From contig NZ_JADEXS020000001.1 of NCBI RefSeq assembly GCF_015207005.2, positions 124,001 through 188,000 on the forward strand: a stretch of DNA of 64,000 nucleotides, given 5' to 3'. Source of the stretch: Desmonostoc muscorum LEGE 12446 (GTDB lineage: Bacteria > Cyanobacteriota > Cyanobacteriia > Cyanobacteriales > Nostocaceae). The notes beneath the pieces were generated by a model. That model saw only the letters and a list, made by a program, of their open reading frames with translations, was not told the DNA's origin and ran no database searches. This document shows, in pieces, positions 46,529 through 55,794 of this stretch (positions are counted from its first letter, which is position 1; each line of letters opens with the position of its first letter). The position numbers and the translations under genes were made by a program.

Positions 46529-46744
46529 ATGAACGTCGAAAAACTATCTATTTCCTTGCCACCATCTTTAGTGGAGTTTATCGAAAATTATAAGCTAAAT
46601 AAAGGATGCAAATCTCGTTCTCAAGTGATTGAAGAAGCATTGGAATTACTGCGAAACCGAGAACTAGAAGAAGCTTACCGACAAGCATCTACTGAAGTTG
46701 ACAGCGATTGGGATCTGACACTAGCAGATGGTTTAACAAATTGA
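46529..46744 (+). CDS. Ribbon-helix-helix antitoxin-like protein
   Basis: 71 residues (LSISLPPSLVEFIENYKLNK, then SRSQVIEEALELLRNRELEE), a typical RHH/CopG-ParD DNA-binding fold. ParD-like proteins usually precede a toxin; the next gene is a PD-(D/E)XK-like protein 127 bp away and no RelE/ParE-type toxin was seen. It is an orphan or a solitary regulator. Confidence 0.85.
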   Translation: MNVEKLSISLPPSLVEFIENYKLNKGCKSRSQVIEEALELLRNRELEEAYRQASTEVDSDWDLTLADGLTN

Positions 46745-46871
46745 AATTGCATTTAGGATTAAGTTGAGTTGGACTGTAGGTTAGCAATTGGGCGATCGCA
46801 CTTGCTGTGTCTGTTGACTCACCGAAGAACCGTCTACTTGTAAAATACTGCTACAGGCCAAAAATCAGCTA

Positions 46872-47837
46872 ATGACCAGGTTTCCCTACGACCAGTTCGC
46901 AAAAGACTATCTTAAAGAATTGTTACAACCACTAGGTGAAGTGGAAACAAGTCGGAAAGTTCCGGCACAAATCCGAGAGATCGATGTTTATTTTATACCT
47001 TCACCCCAATCAAGCGATAGGATAGAATTAGGGTTGTTAGGCAAATTTGCGGCGGAACCTGCTTTAATTGAACCATTTAGAAATGCGGCTACAATTGCAG
47101 AAATTCGCAGTTGCATGAATAAGTTATTTGATATCTTTGCTGAAGTAAAGCGCCAAACTAAAGCTGATAAAAACCGGATTCTAGAATCAGAATTACCACG
47201 TTTGTGGATTTTGTCACCTACGGCTTCTGAATCTATCTTGAATGGTTTTAGAACTAGCCCAGATGAAGATAACTGGGGAATAGGAGTACATTTTCTCGGT
47301 GATTATTTGAGAACAGCGATCGTAGCTATTCACCAATTACCCTCGACAGAAGAAACATTATGGTTGAGAATTCTAGGTAAAGGCAGAGTCCAGCAACAAG
47401 CCATAGATGAACTAGAAGCACTTCCCCAAGAAAATCCCTTGCGTTCCAAAGCAATAGATTTATTATTGAGTTTAAAGACGACCTTAGAAGTAAATCAAAA
47501 TATAGACGATGAGGATAGAAATTTAATTATGCGCTTATCACCTATTTACGAGCAAAAATTAGCGGAAGCTAAACAAGAAGGAATTCAAGAAGGAATTCAA
47601 GAAGGAATTCAAGAAGGAATTCAAGAAGGAATTCAAGAAGGAATTCAAGAAGGAATTCGAGCAGAACGTCGCAATGTTATAGAGAATTTTTTGCGAGTTA
47701 GGTTTGGTTCTTTAGATGCAGAACTAAGAAAAATTGTTGAACCTTTATTGGCATTATCGCCAGAAGAATTTACTCCTTTATTGCTGCAAGTATCCAGGGA
47801 AGAGTTATTAAATAGGTTCCTGAGGGATTTATCATAA
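46872..47837 (+). CDS. Rpn-like/DUF4351-type cyanobacterial protein with EGIQ repeats
   Basis: 321 residues. The N-terminal domain (MTRFPYDQFAKDYLKELLQP; AQIREIDVYFIP) resembles the PD-(D/E)XK-like Rpn/DUF4351 proteins common in cyanobacteria. Residues about 236-260 are six tandem copies of EGIQ, encoded by a 12-bp DNA repeat (GAAGGAATTCAA). The C-terminus has a DUF4351-like helical region. Function unknown. Confidence 0.8.
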   Translation: MTRFPYDQFAKDYLKELLQPLGEVETSRKVPAQIREIDVYFIPSPQSSDRIELGLLGKFAAEPALIEPFRNAATIAEIRSCMNKLFDIFAEVKRQTKADKNRILESELPRLWILSPTASESILNGFRTSPDEDNWGIGVHFLGDYLRTAIVAIHQLPSTEETLWLRILGKGRVQQQAIDELEALPQENPLRSKAIDLLLSLKTTLEVNQNIDDEDRNLIMRLSPIYEQKLAEAKQEGIQEGIQEGIQEGIQEGIQEGIQEGIRAERRNVIENFLRVRFGSLDAELRKIVEPLLALSPEEFTPLLLQVSREELLNRFLRDLS

Positions 47838-47886
47838 CTTTGGTGGGATTAAAAAACATCCCATTGCTTAACCCAAGGTCGCTACC

Positions 47887-49008
47887 ATGACAGTTGTACC
47901 TCACGACGATCGCTTTCAACCCATTAACCTGTTTGAGTACGAAAAACTCGCTAAACAGTATCTATCCCAAATGACCCTTGATTACTACAGTAGTGGTGCT
48001 TGGGACGAAATCACCTTGCGAGACAATCGTAGTGCCTTTGAGCGAATCAAGTTACGACCTCGGATATTAGTCGATGTTAGCGATCGCCATCTCAATACCT
48101 CCATTTTAGGACAACCCCTGCAATTACCTTTGTTGATTGCACCGATGGCTTTTCAATGTCTGGCTCATCCCGATGGAGAAGTCGCCACCGCCTTAGCTGC
48201 CGCATCAGCTGGTGTGGGCATGGTGTTAAGTACAATGGCAACAAAGAGCATTGAAGAAGTAGCGAGTGCGTGTGAGCAATTTCCAGATTCCCTACGCTGG
48301 TTCCAGCTTTACATCCACAAAGACCGAGGATTGACTCGTGCTTTGGTAGAAAAAGCCTATAAAGCAGGTTACAAAGCACTTTGTCTCACCGTAGATGCAC
48401 CAGTTCTCGGACAGCGGGAAAAAGATAGACGTAATGAGTTTGCTTTACCCCTAGATTTACATCTAGCGAATCTTGCAGCTATCTCAGGCCTAGATATTTC
48501 CCATGAAAAAGGCGAATCTGGGTTGTTTACCTATTTTGCTCAACAGCTAAACCCAGCAGTTACTTGGAGGGACTTGGAATGGTTGCAGTCTATATCTCCA
48601 CTACCCTTAGTTCTCAAAGGAATTTTACGCTCAGATGATGCACTGCGGGCTGTAGAATATGGAGCCAAAGCAATTATTGTTTCTAATCATGGAGGCAGAC
48701 AACTCGATGGTGCGATCGCTTCTTTAGATGCTTTAGCCGAAATAGTACCAGTAGTCAATGGTAGGGTAGAAGTACTCTTGGATGGAGGTATCCGTAGGGG
48801 CACAGATATTCTCAAAGCCCTGGCATTAGGAGCAAAAGCAGTACTCATCGGACGACCCATTTTGTGGGGACTAGGAGTAGCAGGACAAGCCGGCGCATCT
48901 CATGTGATCTCACTTCTACAAGATGAGTTAAATATCGCAATGGCACTTAGCGGCTGTGCCAAGCTACAGGATATTGACGCTAGTTTATTAAAGTTTGCAC
49001 AGATTTAA
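47887..49008 (+). CDS. FMN-dependent alpha-hydroxy-acid oxidase (glycolate/lactate oxidase family)
   Basis: 373 residues with a complete TIM-barrel: LIAPMAFQCLAHPDGEVATA, RWFQLYIHKDRG, LCLTVDAPVLGQREKDRRNE, LVLKGILRSDDALRA and the active-site block IVSNHGGRQLDG. It oxidises a 2-hydroxy acid to a 2-oxo acid. In nitrogen-fixing Anabaena a closely related enzyme is an L-lactate oxidase, which may hold here; glycolate cannot be excluded. It lies 67 bp before a tRNA gene. Confidence 0.93.
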   Translation: MTVVPHDDRFQPINLFEYEKLAKQYLSQMTLDYYSSGAWDEITLRDNRSAFERIKLRPRILVDVSDRHLNTSILGQPLQLPLLIAPMAFQCLAHPDGEVATALAAASAGVGMVLSTMATKSIEEVASACEQFPDSLRWFQLYIHKDRGLTRALVEKAYKAGYKALCLTVDAPVLGQREKDRRNEFALPLDLHLANLAAISGLDISHEKGESGLFTYFAQQLNPAVTWRDLEWLQSISPLPLVLKGILRSDDALRAVEYGAKAIIVSNHGGRQLDGAIASLDALAEIVPVVNGRVEVLLDGGIRRGTDILKALALGAKAVLIGRPILWGLGVAGQAGASHVISLLQDELNIAMALSGCAKLQDIDASLLKFAQI

Positions 49009-49075
49009 GCGATGAATTTTTAGATTTGTTGTTGCAAAACTGCGAAATAGAGTATAATGGGAAAGTTGAATAAAT

Positions 49076-49159
49076 GGGCGGGTGGCGAAACTGGTAGACG
49101 CACCACACTCAAAATGTGGCGACCTTGCGGTCATAGGAGTTCGATTCTCCTCCTGCCCA
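49076..49159 (+). tRNA. tRNA-Leu(CAA)
   Basis: The acceptor arms GGGCGGG and CCTGCCC pair (one G-T). The anticodon loop CTCAAAA, closed by CCACA/TGTGG, gives anticodon CAA (49110-49112). A long variable arm (GCGACCTTGCGGTCA) and the T-arm GGAGTTCGATTCTCC are present, as in a class II leucine tRNA. The CCA end is not encoded. Confidence 0.97.
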
Positions 49160-49373
49160 CTACCAAAAAATATCATATATTTTTGTACTCATAGATGTTC
49201 CCCGTCTGGAGAAACTCTTGTGATTAAAAAGAATCAAGAAATTACTTGTAATTTTGTGTTATATTGTGTATTATAATGATAATACTTGATTTGCACAAGA
49301 ATTTAGTATTGGCGATCGCAGATACTCATAGTATCTAGAGAGTAACTATCCAGTAGCACAGAGGTCAAAGATT

Positions 49374-49607
49374 ATGCGACTAAAAAGATGGGAATCTCCC
49401 CGTAAAGAAGGTAGGAATGATAAAGGTAGGGGGGGTTCTGCGAGGAAGCGGCAACTCAAAAAGCAAAGGCAAATGTTACGGCAAAGACTTAAGGAAGGTA
49501 ACAAACCAGAGGATAATAAAAATAACAGAGCAGGGGAAGATAAAATTATCTTCCCCTTTTTTTATGCCTTTTCCGTTCAGCAAAAAAGAAAAATTATGAA
49601 TTTTTAA
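49374..49607 (+). CDS. Small, highly basic protein (uncertain)
   Basis: 77 residues, rich in R and K in the first 50 (RKRQLKKQRQMLRQRLKEG). A GAGGT ribosome-binding site precedes the ATG. The last part is read through a strong terminator hairpin, so the true end may differ or it may be non-coding. No family recognised. A small RNA-binding protein or leader is possible. Confidence 0.4.
   Translation: MRLKRWESPRKEGRNDKGRGGSARKRQLKKQRQMLRQRLKEGNKPEDNKNNRAGEDKIIFPFFYAFSVQQKRKIMNF
49533..49563 (+). terminator. Rho-independent terminator
   Basis: GGGGAAGAT and its complement ATCTTCCCC enclose a short AT loop, followed by seven or more T. It lies inside the reading frame of the small basic protein, which casts doubt on that gene's 3' end. 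Confidence 0.8.
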
Positions 49608-49722
49608 ATACAGACTTTGAATTTAGTCAGGATTCCTATAAAAACCCACGTTTTAAAATCAACTATAAAAGTACTTGACACAAACCCATGACTAGCTGCT
49701 ATATTAGGTAGGGTGAAGTTGT

Positions 49723-49794
49723 TGGGGCGTAGCCAAGTGGTAAGGCAGCGGGTTTTGGTCCCGCCATCCCTAGGTTCGAATCCTAGCGCCCCAG
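49723..49794 (+). tRNA. tRNA-Gln(UUG)
   Basis: The acceptor TGGGGCG pairs with CGCCCCA. The anticodon stem GCGGG/CCCGC closes the loop TTTTGGT, with anticodon TTG at 49755-49757. The T-arm CTAGGTTCGAATCCTAG is perfect. The CCA end is not encoded. Confidence 0.97.
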
Positions 49795-49801
49795 TAAAGC
49801 T

Positions 49802-49829
49802 AAAGACAGGCATAAAAGCCTGTCTTTTT
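49802..49829 (+). terminator. Rho-independent terminator after tRNA-Gln
   Basis: AAAGACAGGC and GCCTGTCTTT pair around a 6-nt loop and run into five T. It stands 7 bp after the tRNA. Confidence 0.85.
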
Positions 49830-49868
49830 GCATTTAAATTAGATAATTGTAAATTCATTATTGAAAAA

Positions 49869-50348
49869 TCACTTGTCAGGCGATTTCAGAGCTTGATCGA
49901 GAACCTGCCGAGCTTGTTCTGCTTTAGTTCGTGCTTCCTGGTAACGCACATTAGCTTGAGCAAAATTTTTGAGAACTTTAAAGCCTTCCTTGAGTCGAGT
50001 AATTTCTTCTTCAGTCACTGACTCGTCAGTGAACAGAACATCAACCGCTTTACGAATTTCCAACGCTTCAGATCGTGACTCTTGAACTTTCAGCTTGAGG
50101 GTGGCCAAGTTACTCAAAACCTGAACAGCTTGGGTAATGGTGTCCTCACCGTTAGCAGTATCAATACTTGCTTCTTTAACCTCAATTAGTTGTTGAGGAC
50201 CAAATCCTTCTTCGAGTTCCGTGGGTAGCTTACCTGCATCCATCAGTTCCATCAACTGATCCATTGCTTTGTCACGGGCTTTGGCTGAATCTTTTCCAGA
50301 AACAGTGAGGATAATTTCTGGGCTTTGAGCGAGGGTGTACTGAACCAT
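49869..50348 (-). CDS. Conserved cyanobacterial hypothetical protein, coiled-coil
   Basis: 159 residues. LTVSGKDSAKARDKAMDQLM near the N-terminus is followed by long charged helices (residues 65-155), suggesting a dimeric coiled coil. It looks like a conserved cyanobacterial protein, but I cannot assign a function. It diverges from the membrane protein gene at 50510. Confidence 0.75.
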   Translation of the reverse strand: MVQYTLAQSPEIILTVSGKDSAKARDKAMDQLMELMDAGKLPTELEEGFGPQQLIEVKEASIDTANGEDTITQAVQVLSNLATLKLKVQESRSEALEIRKAVDVLFTDESVTEEEITRLKEGFKVLKNFAQANVRYQEARTKAEQARQVLDQALKSPDK

Positions 50349-50509
50349 ATTTAGGCAGAAAATTTGCTGGTTAATTAAACCAAGGAAAATAATTTTAACA
50401 TATTGCGTGTCAAGTTATTTGTGAGTTTATTTATGTCTTTGACAAGGCATTCAAAATAAAACTTTATACTTGAAAAAAGAAGAGTATATTTTCGCAGGAG
50501 GGGAGAGGA

Positions 50510-51796
50510 ATGACTCTCAATCCCACCATTATGCAAGCGGTGGAACAACTGGGTTACCGTGTCACCGTTGGTGATGTGGCAACTCAGGCAGGATTGAATG
50601 TCGCCCAAGCTAATCTTGGCTTGTTAGCCCTAGCATCTGATGCTGGCGGACATTTACAAGTAGCAGATTCAGGTGATATTGTTTACCTATTTCCGAAAAA
50701 TTTCCGCTCAATTTTACGTAATAAATACTTCAGGTTACGATTGCAGGAATGGTGGAAAAAAGTCTGGAGTGTTCTATTTTACCTGATTCGGATTTCTTTT
50801 GGAATTTTCTTAACTGTTTCCATCGCCTTGATCAGTATTACCATCATTATTATCATCACCGCTGCCAATTCAGACCGTGACAGTGATAATGGGCGCAGTA
50901 ATTCCGGCGGTGGGTTCTTCTTTTTCCCAGATTTATTTTGGTATTTTAGCCCAGATCATAATACCCACTACCAGGAACGGCGAGATGAAAGGCGACAACA
51001 AAGCGATTTGAATTTCTTTGAAGCTGTGTTTTCGTTTTTATTTGGGGATGGTAATCCTAACGCCAACTTAGAAGAACGTCGCTGGCAAGAAATCGCTACG
51101 GTGATTCGCAGTAACGGTGGCGCAGTGGTAGCAGAACAAATTTCTCCGTATCTCGATGACATTGGGGAGGGATATCAAAGAGATTACGAAGATTATATGC
51201 TGCCGGTGCTGACGCGATTTAATGGACAACCATCCGTCAGTGACCAAGGGCAAATTGTATATTACTTCCCAGAGTTGCAGGTAAGTGCAGCTAAAAAGCG
51301 TCGTCATTCAATATCAGTTTACTTAGAGGAATTTCCCTGGCGTTTTAGTGCTGCAAGTTCAGGGCAAATTATGCTGAGTGCTGGCTTGGGTACCCTTAAT
51401 TTTGTTGGCGCTTTAGTATTGGGAAGTTTATTGAGAGATGGTACTGTTGCTGCTCAATTAGGCGGACTAGTGGCTTTTGTGCAAGGAATTTATTGGCTGC
51501 TGTTGGCTTATGGAGTTGGTTTTTTGGGGATACCGTTATTGCGCTATTTTTGGATTAAGTGGCGCAATCAAAAAATTGCTGCACGCAACCGCGATCGCCT
51601 CGATCGCGCTAGGCTATTAGCAAGTGCAGATAGTTCTTTGCAGCAAAAGATTGACTTTGCACATCAGTTTGCGGCAGAAAAAGTTATTGGGAATGAAGAA
51701 TTGGTCTATTCGACGGAAACCGACTTAATGGAACAGGAAGTCGAACGTTCTGCACAAATTGATGCTGAATGGCAACGACGGTTAGATGAATCTTGA
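50510..51796 (+). CDS. Conserved cyanobacterial membrane protein with winged-helix-like ends
   Basis: 428 residues. The N-terminal part (IMQAVEQLGYRVTVGDVATQ, then AGLNVAQANLGLLALA) resembles a small helix-turn-helix and is partly echoed at about 183-250 (NLEERRWQEIATVIRSNGG...). Three or four membrane spans follow (FGIFLTVSIALISITIIIII; LNFVGALVLGSLL). Position 1 is an ATG preceded by GGAGGGGAG. Function unknown. Confidence 0.75.
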   Translation: MTLNPTIMQAVEQLGYRVTVGDVATQAGLNVAQANLGLLALASDAGGHLQVADSGDIVYLFPKNFRSILRNKYFRLRLQEWWKKVWSVLFYLIRISFGIFLTVSIALISITIIIIITAANSDRDSDNGRSNSGGGFFFFPDLFWYFSPDHNTHYQERRDERRQQSDLNFFEAVFSFLFGDGNPNANLEERRWQEIATVIRSNGGAVVAEQISPYLDDIGEGYQRDYEDYMLPVLTRFNGQPSVSDQGQIVYYFPELQVSAAKKRRHSISVYLEEFPWRFSAASSGQIMLSAGLGTLNFVGALVLGSLLRDGTVAAQLGGLVAFVQGIYWLLLAYGVGFLGIPLLRYFWIKWRNQKIAARNRDRLDRARLLASADSSLQQKIDFAHQFAAEKVIGNEELVYSTETDLMEQEVERSAQIDAEWQRRLDES

Positions 51797-52063
51797 AGAA
51801 GAATTCAGAATTCAGGAGTCAGAATTCAGGAGTCAGAATCAATAGGTTGGCGGATTTAGATACAGGAGAATCGTTGACGGTGCGTTAGCCTACGGCATAA
51901 CGCACCCTACATTTCACTAAAAGACGTGATACCTAAAAGACGCGATAAATCGCGTCTCTACATGAGGGTTTTGGGTTAAAACAAGGGGGTGAAGCCCCTT
52001 GTTGATTTTTTGTTGTGGGTGGACTAAAGGAGAAAAACTGCTGGGGTATCATATAAAACTGTC
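51797..52063. repeat. Short intergenic repeats
   Basis: Contains GAATTCAGGAGTCA direct repeats, the common word GCGTTAGCCTACGGCATAAC and AGACGCGATAAATCGCGTCT, all common cyanobacterial intergenic sequences. No gene. Confidence 0.6.
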
Positions 52064-53257
52064 GTGGAGAAACTTTTCAGAGAATTTATCGGTCTGGTTC
52101 TCCAAATTCTGCAAGAATACGCCATGTCATCTTCTGCTCAAGGTATTCCTGGATTACCTGATTTAACACATCCGATTGAGCTTGTGCAATTTGGAACTCA
52201 AGCGGTTACAGCTTCACTATTATTAGTATTTTTAGTTATAGCTTTGGGAATTGCGATCGCTCTGGTGAGTTTTTCTTTACGTCGCCACCAAAGCGAAAAT
52301 GTCATTTTCATTGGTGAATGGGCTGTTCGTTATTCCCAACTGTTGCGGGGATTACAACATTTAACTCTAGTATTAGTTCTCTTGGTGCCGGGATTTTTTC
52401 TCTGTTCAACTTTGAGCAATCGCTACCATCACTGGGAACAAGCAAGGGTGGCTCAAGTCGCGGAAAGTGTTGCAGGTGAAAGGCTCGAACAGTCTGCCCC
52501 CCAAGTGCGCTACTCTATTCAAGAGCCGTATTCATATACAACCCAAGTCAACGGCAAGATAGTTAAGGTCAATGATACGCGAGAAGTTACCCGCTTCTTG
52601 ACTTTGGCTGGTTCGCAAATTCAAGTCAAACTTGACCAAAGTGTAGATGTTCCAGGTCGCAGTTCAATTTATCGCGTGGAATACACTGCTGATTATAAAG
52701 TAGTTAACCAACTTAACAATATTAATAATTTTTTCTTTGAAGCATCGCCACCTAATGGCTACTCGCTACTTGCTAGCTACAAAGTAGAGCGTGATGGTAC
52801 TAGGCTACAACAAACCAATCCCGGAGACTATGGCTTTCCCTTCCGTTTGCAACCAGGGGAAGCAACCACCTTTCGAGTTACCTATCAAGCTCAAGGGGGG
52901 CCGCGCTGGGTTTATGATGCTACCGGACAGTTGCTTTCTAACTTCCGCCTCACAGCAATTGCCAACTTTGCTCCGGCTGATTTTGCCAGCGGTATTGTAC
53001 CGAATGAGATAAAAGTTGATGGGCGCAGCACTCAGTTTACTTGGATATTCAACGATAATGTTTCAGTTAAAAATCCATTTGGAGTGTTTACTAATACCGA
53101 ACCCGTTCGTCACACTGGCATCATTCCTCGGCTGTTGTTGCTAGCACCAGCAATATTTTTGTGGTGGATATTATTGTTATATTTATCACTGCCGATGAGT
53201 TTCAAAAATATAGCGATCGCTGGTAGTATATTTTTTGCTTGTATAGAACCCATTTGA
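52064..53257 (+). pseudogene. Cyanobacterial membrane protein, 5' part (gene split by an IS5-like element)
   Basis: The visible frame is 397 residues and begins with a GTG start. Two N-terminal membrane spans (VTASLLLVFLVIALGIAIAL; LVLVLLVPGFFLCS) are followed by a periplasmic-type beta-rich domain (about 140-350) and two more spans (LLLLAPAIFLWWILLLYLSL; AIAGSIFFAC). At 53246 the coding sequence enters the IS. Joining it to 54182-54491 across one TATA restores the frame as IFFACILALTYLARL. The restored protein would be about 500 residues. Function unknown. Confidence 0.85.
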
Positions 53258-54181
53258 CATCTAAGAAGGTGCTGCAAGCCTCTTAATCATTAGCCTGATG
53301 AAGCAGATATTGAGTTTGGCAGTGGCACTAACCAGGGTTCGTTCAAAGTTCTTAACCAGAATTTTACAGCGCTCCATCCAAGCATTGGAGCGTTCGATCA
53401 CCCATCTAGCTATTGCCGGAACAAATCCAGATTTTCCTTGTGCCGCTTTCTCTTGTTTTGAGGGTTTCGTAGAAAGTTGAAACTGAATTTTGGTCATGAT
53501 CTCTGGGTAAATTCGCTCTAACTCCTGAGTCAAATATTCTGGGTGATACCCATGATCTAGCAGGATAGTAATCTTGGGAATATCGATAGGTTTTGACTTG
53601 AAGTAGTCGATGTTGAGAGTAAACATCTCAATTAATCCGGCATCATCCGAGACATTGGCGCGAGTACAGAGCGTAAAAAAGGGAAACCCAAGGGTGTCAA
53701 TAGCCAAATGCCTTTTAATACCGTTGGTGGCTTTGTAGAAGCAAAAACCTTTCGACTCCACACTGGCGTTGCAGGTATTTTTCACTGCTTGGGAGTCAAT
53801 GATGATCAATGTCGTCCAGTGCGGTTTTTTTTTTACCTGTTCACGCACTTGTCCATGTAAGACACTCATCAGTTCCTCAAATACCCCGGCTGCTCGCCAC
53901 TGTTTGTAGTGCCAATATACAGTGGAATAAGGGGGGAGGTCTTTAGGTAAGTCTTGCCAATTGCATCCATTTTTTAGTTGATAGAGAATTCCATTGAAGA
54001 TATCTCGCTTTGGCCAGTTGGTCGGTCGAGTCTGCTTCTTAGTCGGTAATATCTCTTGCAATAAGGGTTCAAAAATTTCCCATTCTGCATCAGTGAGGTT
54101 GCTGGAATACGCCATTAGTATTGGATTTTAGATGCTGAGGAGTACCTTAATTCAAAACCTCACAAGATGTCAAATGGGTTC
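53246..54181 (-). mobile_element. IS5-like insertion sequence, copy 2 (936 bp, TATA target duplication)
   Basis: Same ends and length as 18323-19258, in the opposite orientation, flanked by TATA at 53242-53245 and 54182-54185. The encoded transposase is the same 284-residue protein. Two essentially identical copies 35 kb apart in inverted orientation could allow inversion of the whole interval by recombination. Confidence 0.95.
53261..54115 (-). CDS. IS5-family transposase
   Basis: 284 residues, identical in sequence to the protein at 18389-19243, with the same DDE motifs (IIIDSQAV, LLDHGYH, ERSNAWMERC). Intact. Confidence 0.95.
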   Translation of the reverse strand: MAYSSNLTDAEWEIFEPLLQEILPTKKQTRPTNWPKRDIFNGILYQLKNGCNWQDLPKDLPPYSTVYWHYKQWRAAGVFEELMSVLHGQVREQVKKKPHWTTLIIIDSQAVKNTCNASVESKGFCFYKATNGIKRHLAIDTLGFPFFTLCTRANVSDDAGLIEMFTLNIDYFKSKPIDIPKITILLDHGYHPEYLTQELERIYPEIMTKIQFQLSTKPSKQEKAAQGKSGFVPAIARWVIERSNAWMERCKILVKNFERTLVSATAKLNICFIRLMIKRLAAPS

Positions 54182-54491
54182 TATATTGGCTTTGACCTAT
54201 CTGGCTCGGTTGATAGATGCTCAATTGGCTTGGGCTTTCATTTCCATCATCTTATTGTTTTTGACATGGGGATTAGGTGCTAGCCGCAGTACTTCCCTTG
54301 CTGCTATCATCTGCACTATTGCTGGAGCAGTACTACCGATGTTTGGATTATTAGTACCGTTTAGCGGCCTTACCCTCAGCCTCGCAGGTTTGCTTTCAGC
54401 CATCTGGTTAGCAGTTCGTCACTGGTATGGCTGGTTTAGCTTGCATCCAGAAGACCAAAGATTACAGACTCAGAGAAACGGTAGAGATTAA
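54182..54491 (+). pseudogene. Cyanobacterial membrane protein, 3' part (split gene)
   Basis: Reads on from the IS boundary in the frame that continues 52064-53257: ILALTYLARLIDAQLAWAF and two to three membrane spans (SIILLFLTWGLGASRST; LAAIICTIAGAVLPMFGLLV). It ends with a charged tail (EDQRLQTQRNGRD). Confidence 0.85.
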
Positions 54492-54551
54492 CTGCTCATA
54501 TCGAGTTGCATTTAATGGGGAAGATGAGGGAGATGAGGGAGATGGGGAGAT

Positions 54552-54803
54552 GGATGGAAAGCAAGCGGAAACCGCATAAATAGAGGTCAGTACAAAAGCA
54601 GGGATGGCTTCATTATCAATGCAGACTGCAATGGTAGCGCCAACATCATGCGAAAAGTAACCACACAGCTAGGGTTAAATCTAGCCGAGGTGGGTAGGGC
54701 ATCTTTGATAGTGCTACAACGAATTGATTTCTTCAAGAGATTAAATAAATCATATAAACGTTGCGGAGTGGGTCTTTTAGACCCCGTAGCAACATCAGTT
54801 TAG
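54552..54803 (+). pseudogene. TnpB (IS200/IS605) C-terminal remnant
   Basis: A single open frame of about 80 residues with no start: RGQYKSRDGFIINADCNGSA then NIMRKV, the last RuvC-type block (D-x-NG-x-AN) of TnpB. It ends in VATSV and a stop at 54801-54803. A hairpin (CCTTCGGTT / AACCGAGGG, about 54807-54828) follows, like the right end of IS605-type elements. The N-terminal three quarters of the gene are missing. Confidence 0.75.
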
Positions 54804-54945
54804 AATCCTTCGGTTTCTAACCGAGGGAGATATCAATTCTGCACACAACTCAATACCATTTGCAAAAATCTTTGGAACAAATGAATCGGGTGTAAGAGCG
54901 TACAACTGTAGGTTATGATTAGCAAAGTTTTAGCCAAAAGTAATT

Positions 54946-55053
54946 ATGAATAGTGATTTACTAGCTTTTTTTGCAGTTGCGGGGTTACTGATTCTTTATC
55001 TCATCTTCTCAGCATTCACGGAAATGGGTACTAAACTCCCTTGGAAGAAATAA
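54946..55053 (+). CDS. Possible 35-residue single-span membrane protein
   Basis: MNSDLLAFFAVAGLLILYLI continues with FSAFTEMGTKLPWKK. One membrane helix with a charged C-terminus, like the tiny subunits of photosynthetic or respiratory complexes, but I do not recognise a specific one. No strong ribosome-binding site. It lies in an otherwise empty region, next to mobile-element debris. Confidence 0.4.
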   Translation: MNSDLLAFFAVAGLLILYLIFSAFTEMGTKLPWKK

Positions 55054-55189
55054 GCTGATGGGGCGATGAATTTAGAAAATCAAAAATATGTAAGTTTAGT
55101 ATGCTCGAATAGCTAAAAGATTTACACTTCTCAACCTTATTAGCCTTGGAAAAATCAGTAAACATCCTTTACGCTGAATCCCCAGTGAG

Positions 55190-55459
55190 TTAATCGCGCT
55201 TAGGAAGTTTCAAAGAAGCTTTGATTTCCAAAATATCCCGCTCAACAACATCAAAACGTCTGTCTAGTTCATGCAGCAAGTTGTTCAAGCCTTGCTGCAT
55301 CTGCTCTTGATTTCGCCGCATGTGAGCAAAGTCTCTTTCAGATGCATATTTCTTTTTTTCAGCATTGGCATACCATAACACCCCGCCCATGACAGTGGTT
55401 ACAGTTGCCAATATCAAACCGCCTAGAGCGATTAAATCACCTGCTGTGAAACCTTTCAT
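55190..55459 (-). CDS. Small membrane protein with coiled-coil tail
   Basis: 89 residues. One membrane span (GDLIALGGLILATVTTVMGG) is followed by a charged helical region (RRNQEQMQQGLNNLLHELDR). Hypothetical. It follows the next gene by 2 bp and is probably co-transcribed with it. Confidence 0.6.
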   Translation of the reverse strand: MKGFTAGDLIALGGLILATVTTVMGGVLWYANAEKKKYASERDFAHMRRNQEQMQQGLNNLLHELDRRFDVVERDILEIKASLKLPKRD

Positions 55460-55461
55460 AT

Positions 55462-55794
55462 TTAAAGAACATCAATTTTAGATTCAACACGTAATACATC
55501 GTCTTTGACAGATGCAACTAATTCAGTCAGGTTATCGCTGGGTTGTCCTGTGAATTCGTAAATTGTCAGTTGCAGATTTCTGAGCCAATAAGCCTCAGAT
55601 AAAATTAATTCATATCCACTTGCAAACTCTGGTAGGACGAGCAACTTAGAACGATTAAGAAACAGGCTGAAGATTGCAATTTCTGATTTTTGACTATTAA
55701 TCCCAGCGTTAGGGAAGGCTTGAAATGCTCTCAGGTTTCCTGCCCATTTCCATCGCTTGCCAGGTGGAATGGTAGAAACTGTTTTAGCAATCAA
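55462..55794 (-). CDS. Hypothetical protein
   Basis: 110 residues, TTG start overlapping the stop of an upstream fragment (55791-55793). Contains LLVLPEFASGYELILSEAYW and a helical tail (SDNLTELVASVKDDVLRVES). No family recognised. It looks like part of a small phage- or plasmid-derived operon with its neighbours. Confidence 0.55.
   Translation of the reverse strand: MIAKTVSTIPPGKRWKWAGNLRAFQAFPNAGINSQKSEIAIFSLFLNRSKLLVLPEFASGYELILSEAYWLRNLQLTIYEFTGQPSDNLTELVASVKDDVLRVESKIDVL

Noticed and set aside
49417-49599. Second frame overlapping the small basic protein
   Set aside because: Out of frame with the better ribosome-binding site and also read through the terminator; probably chance.
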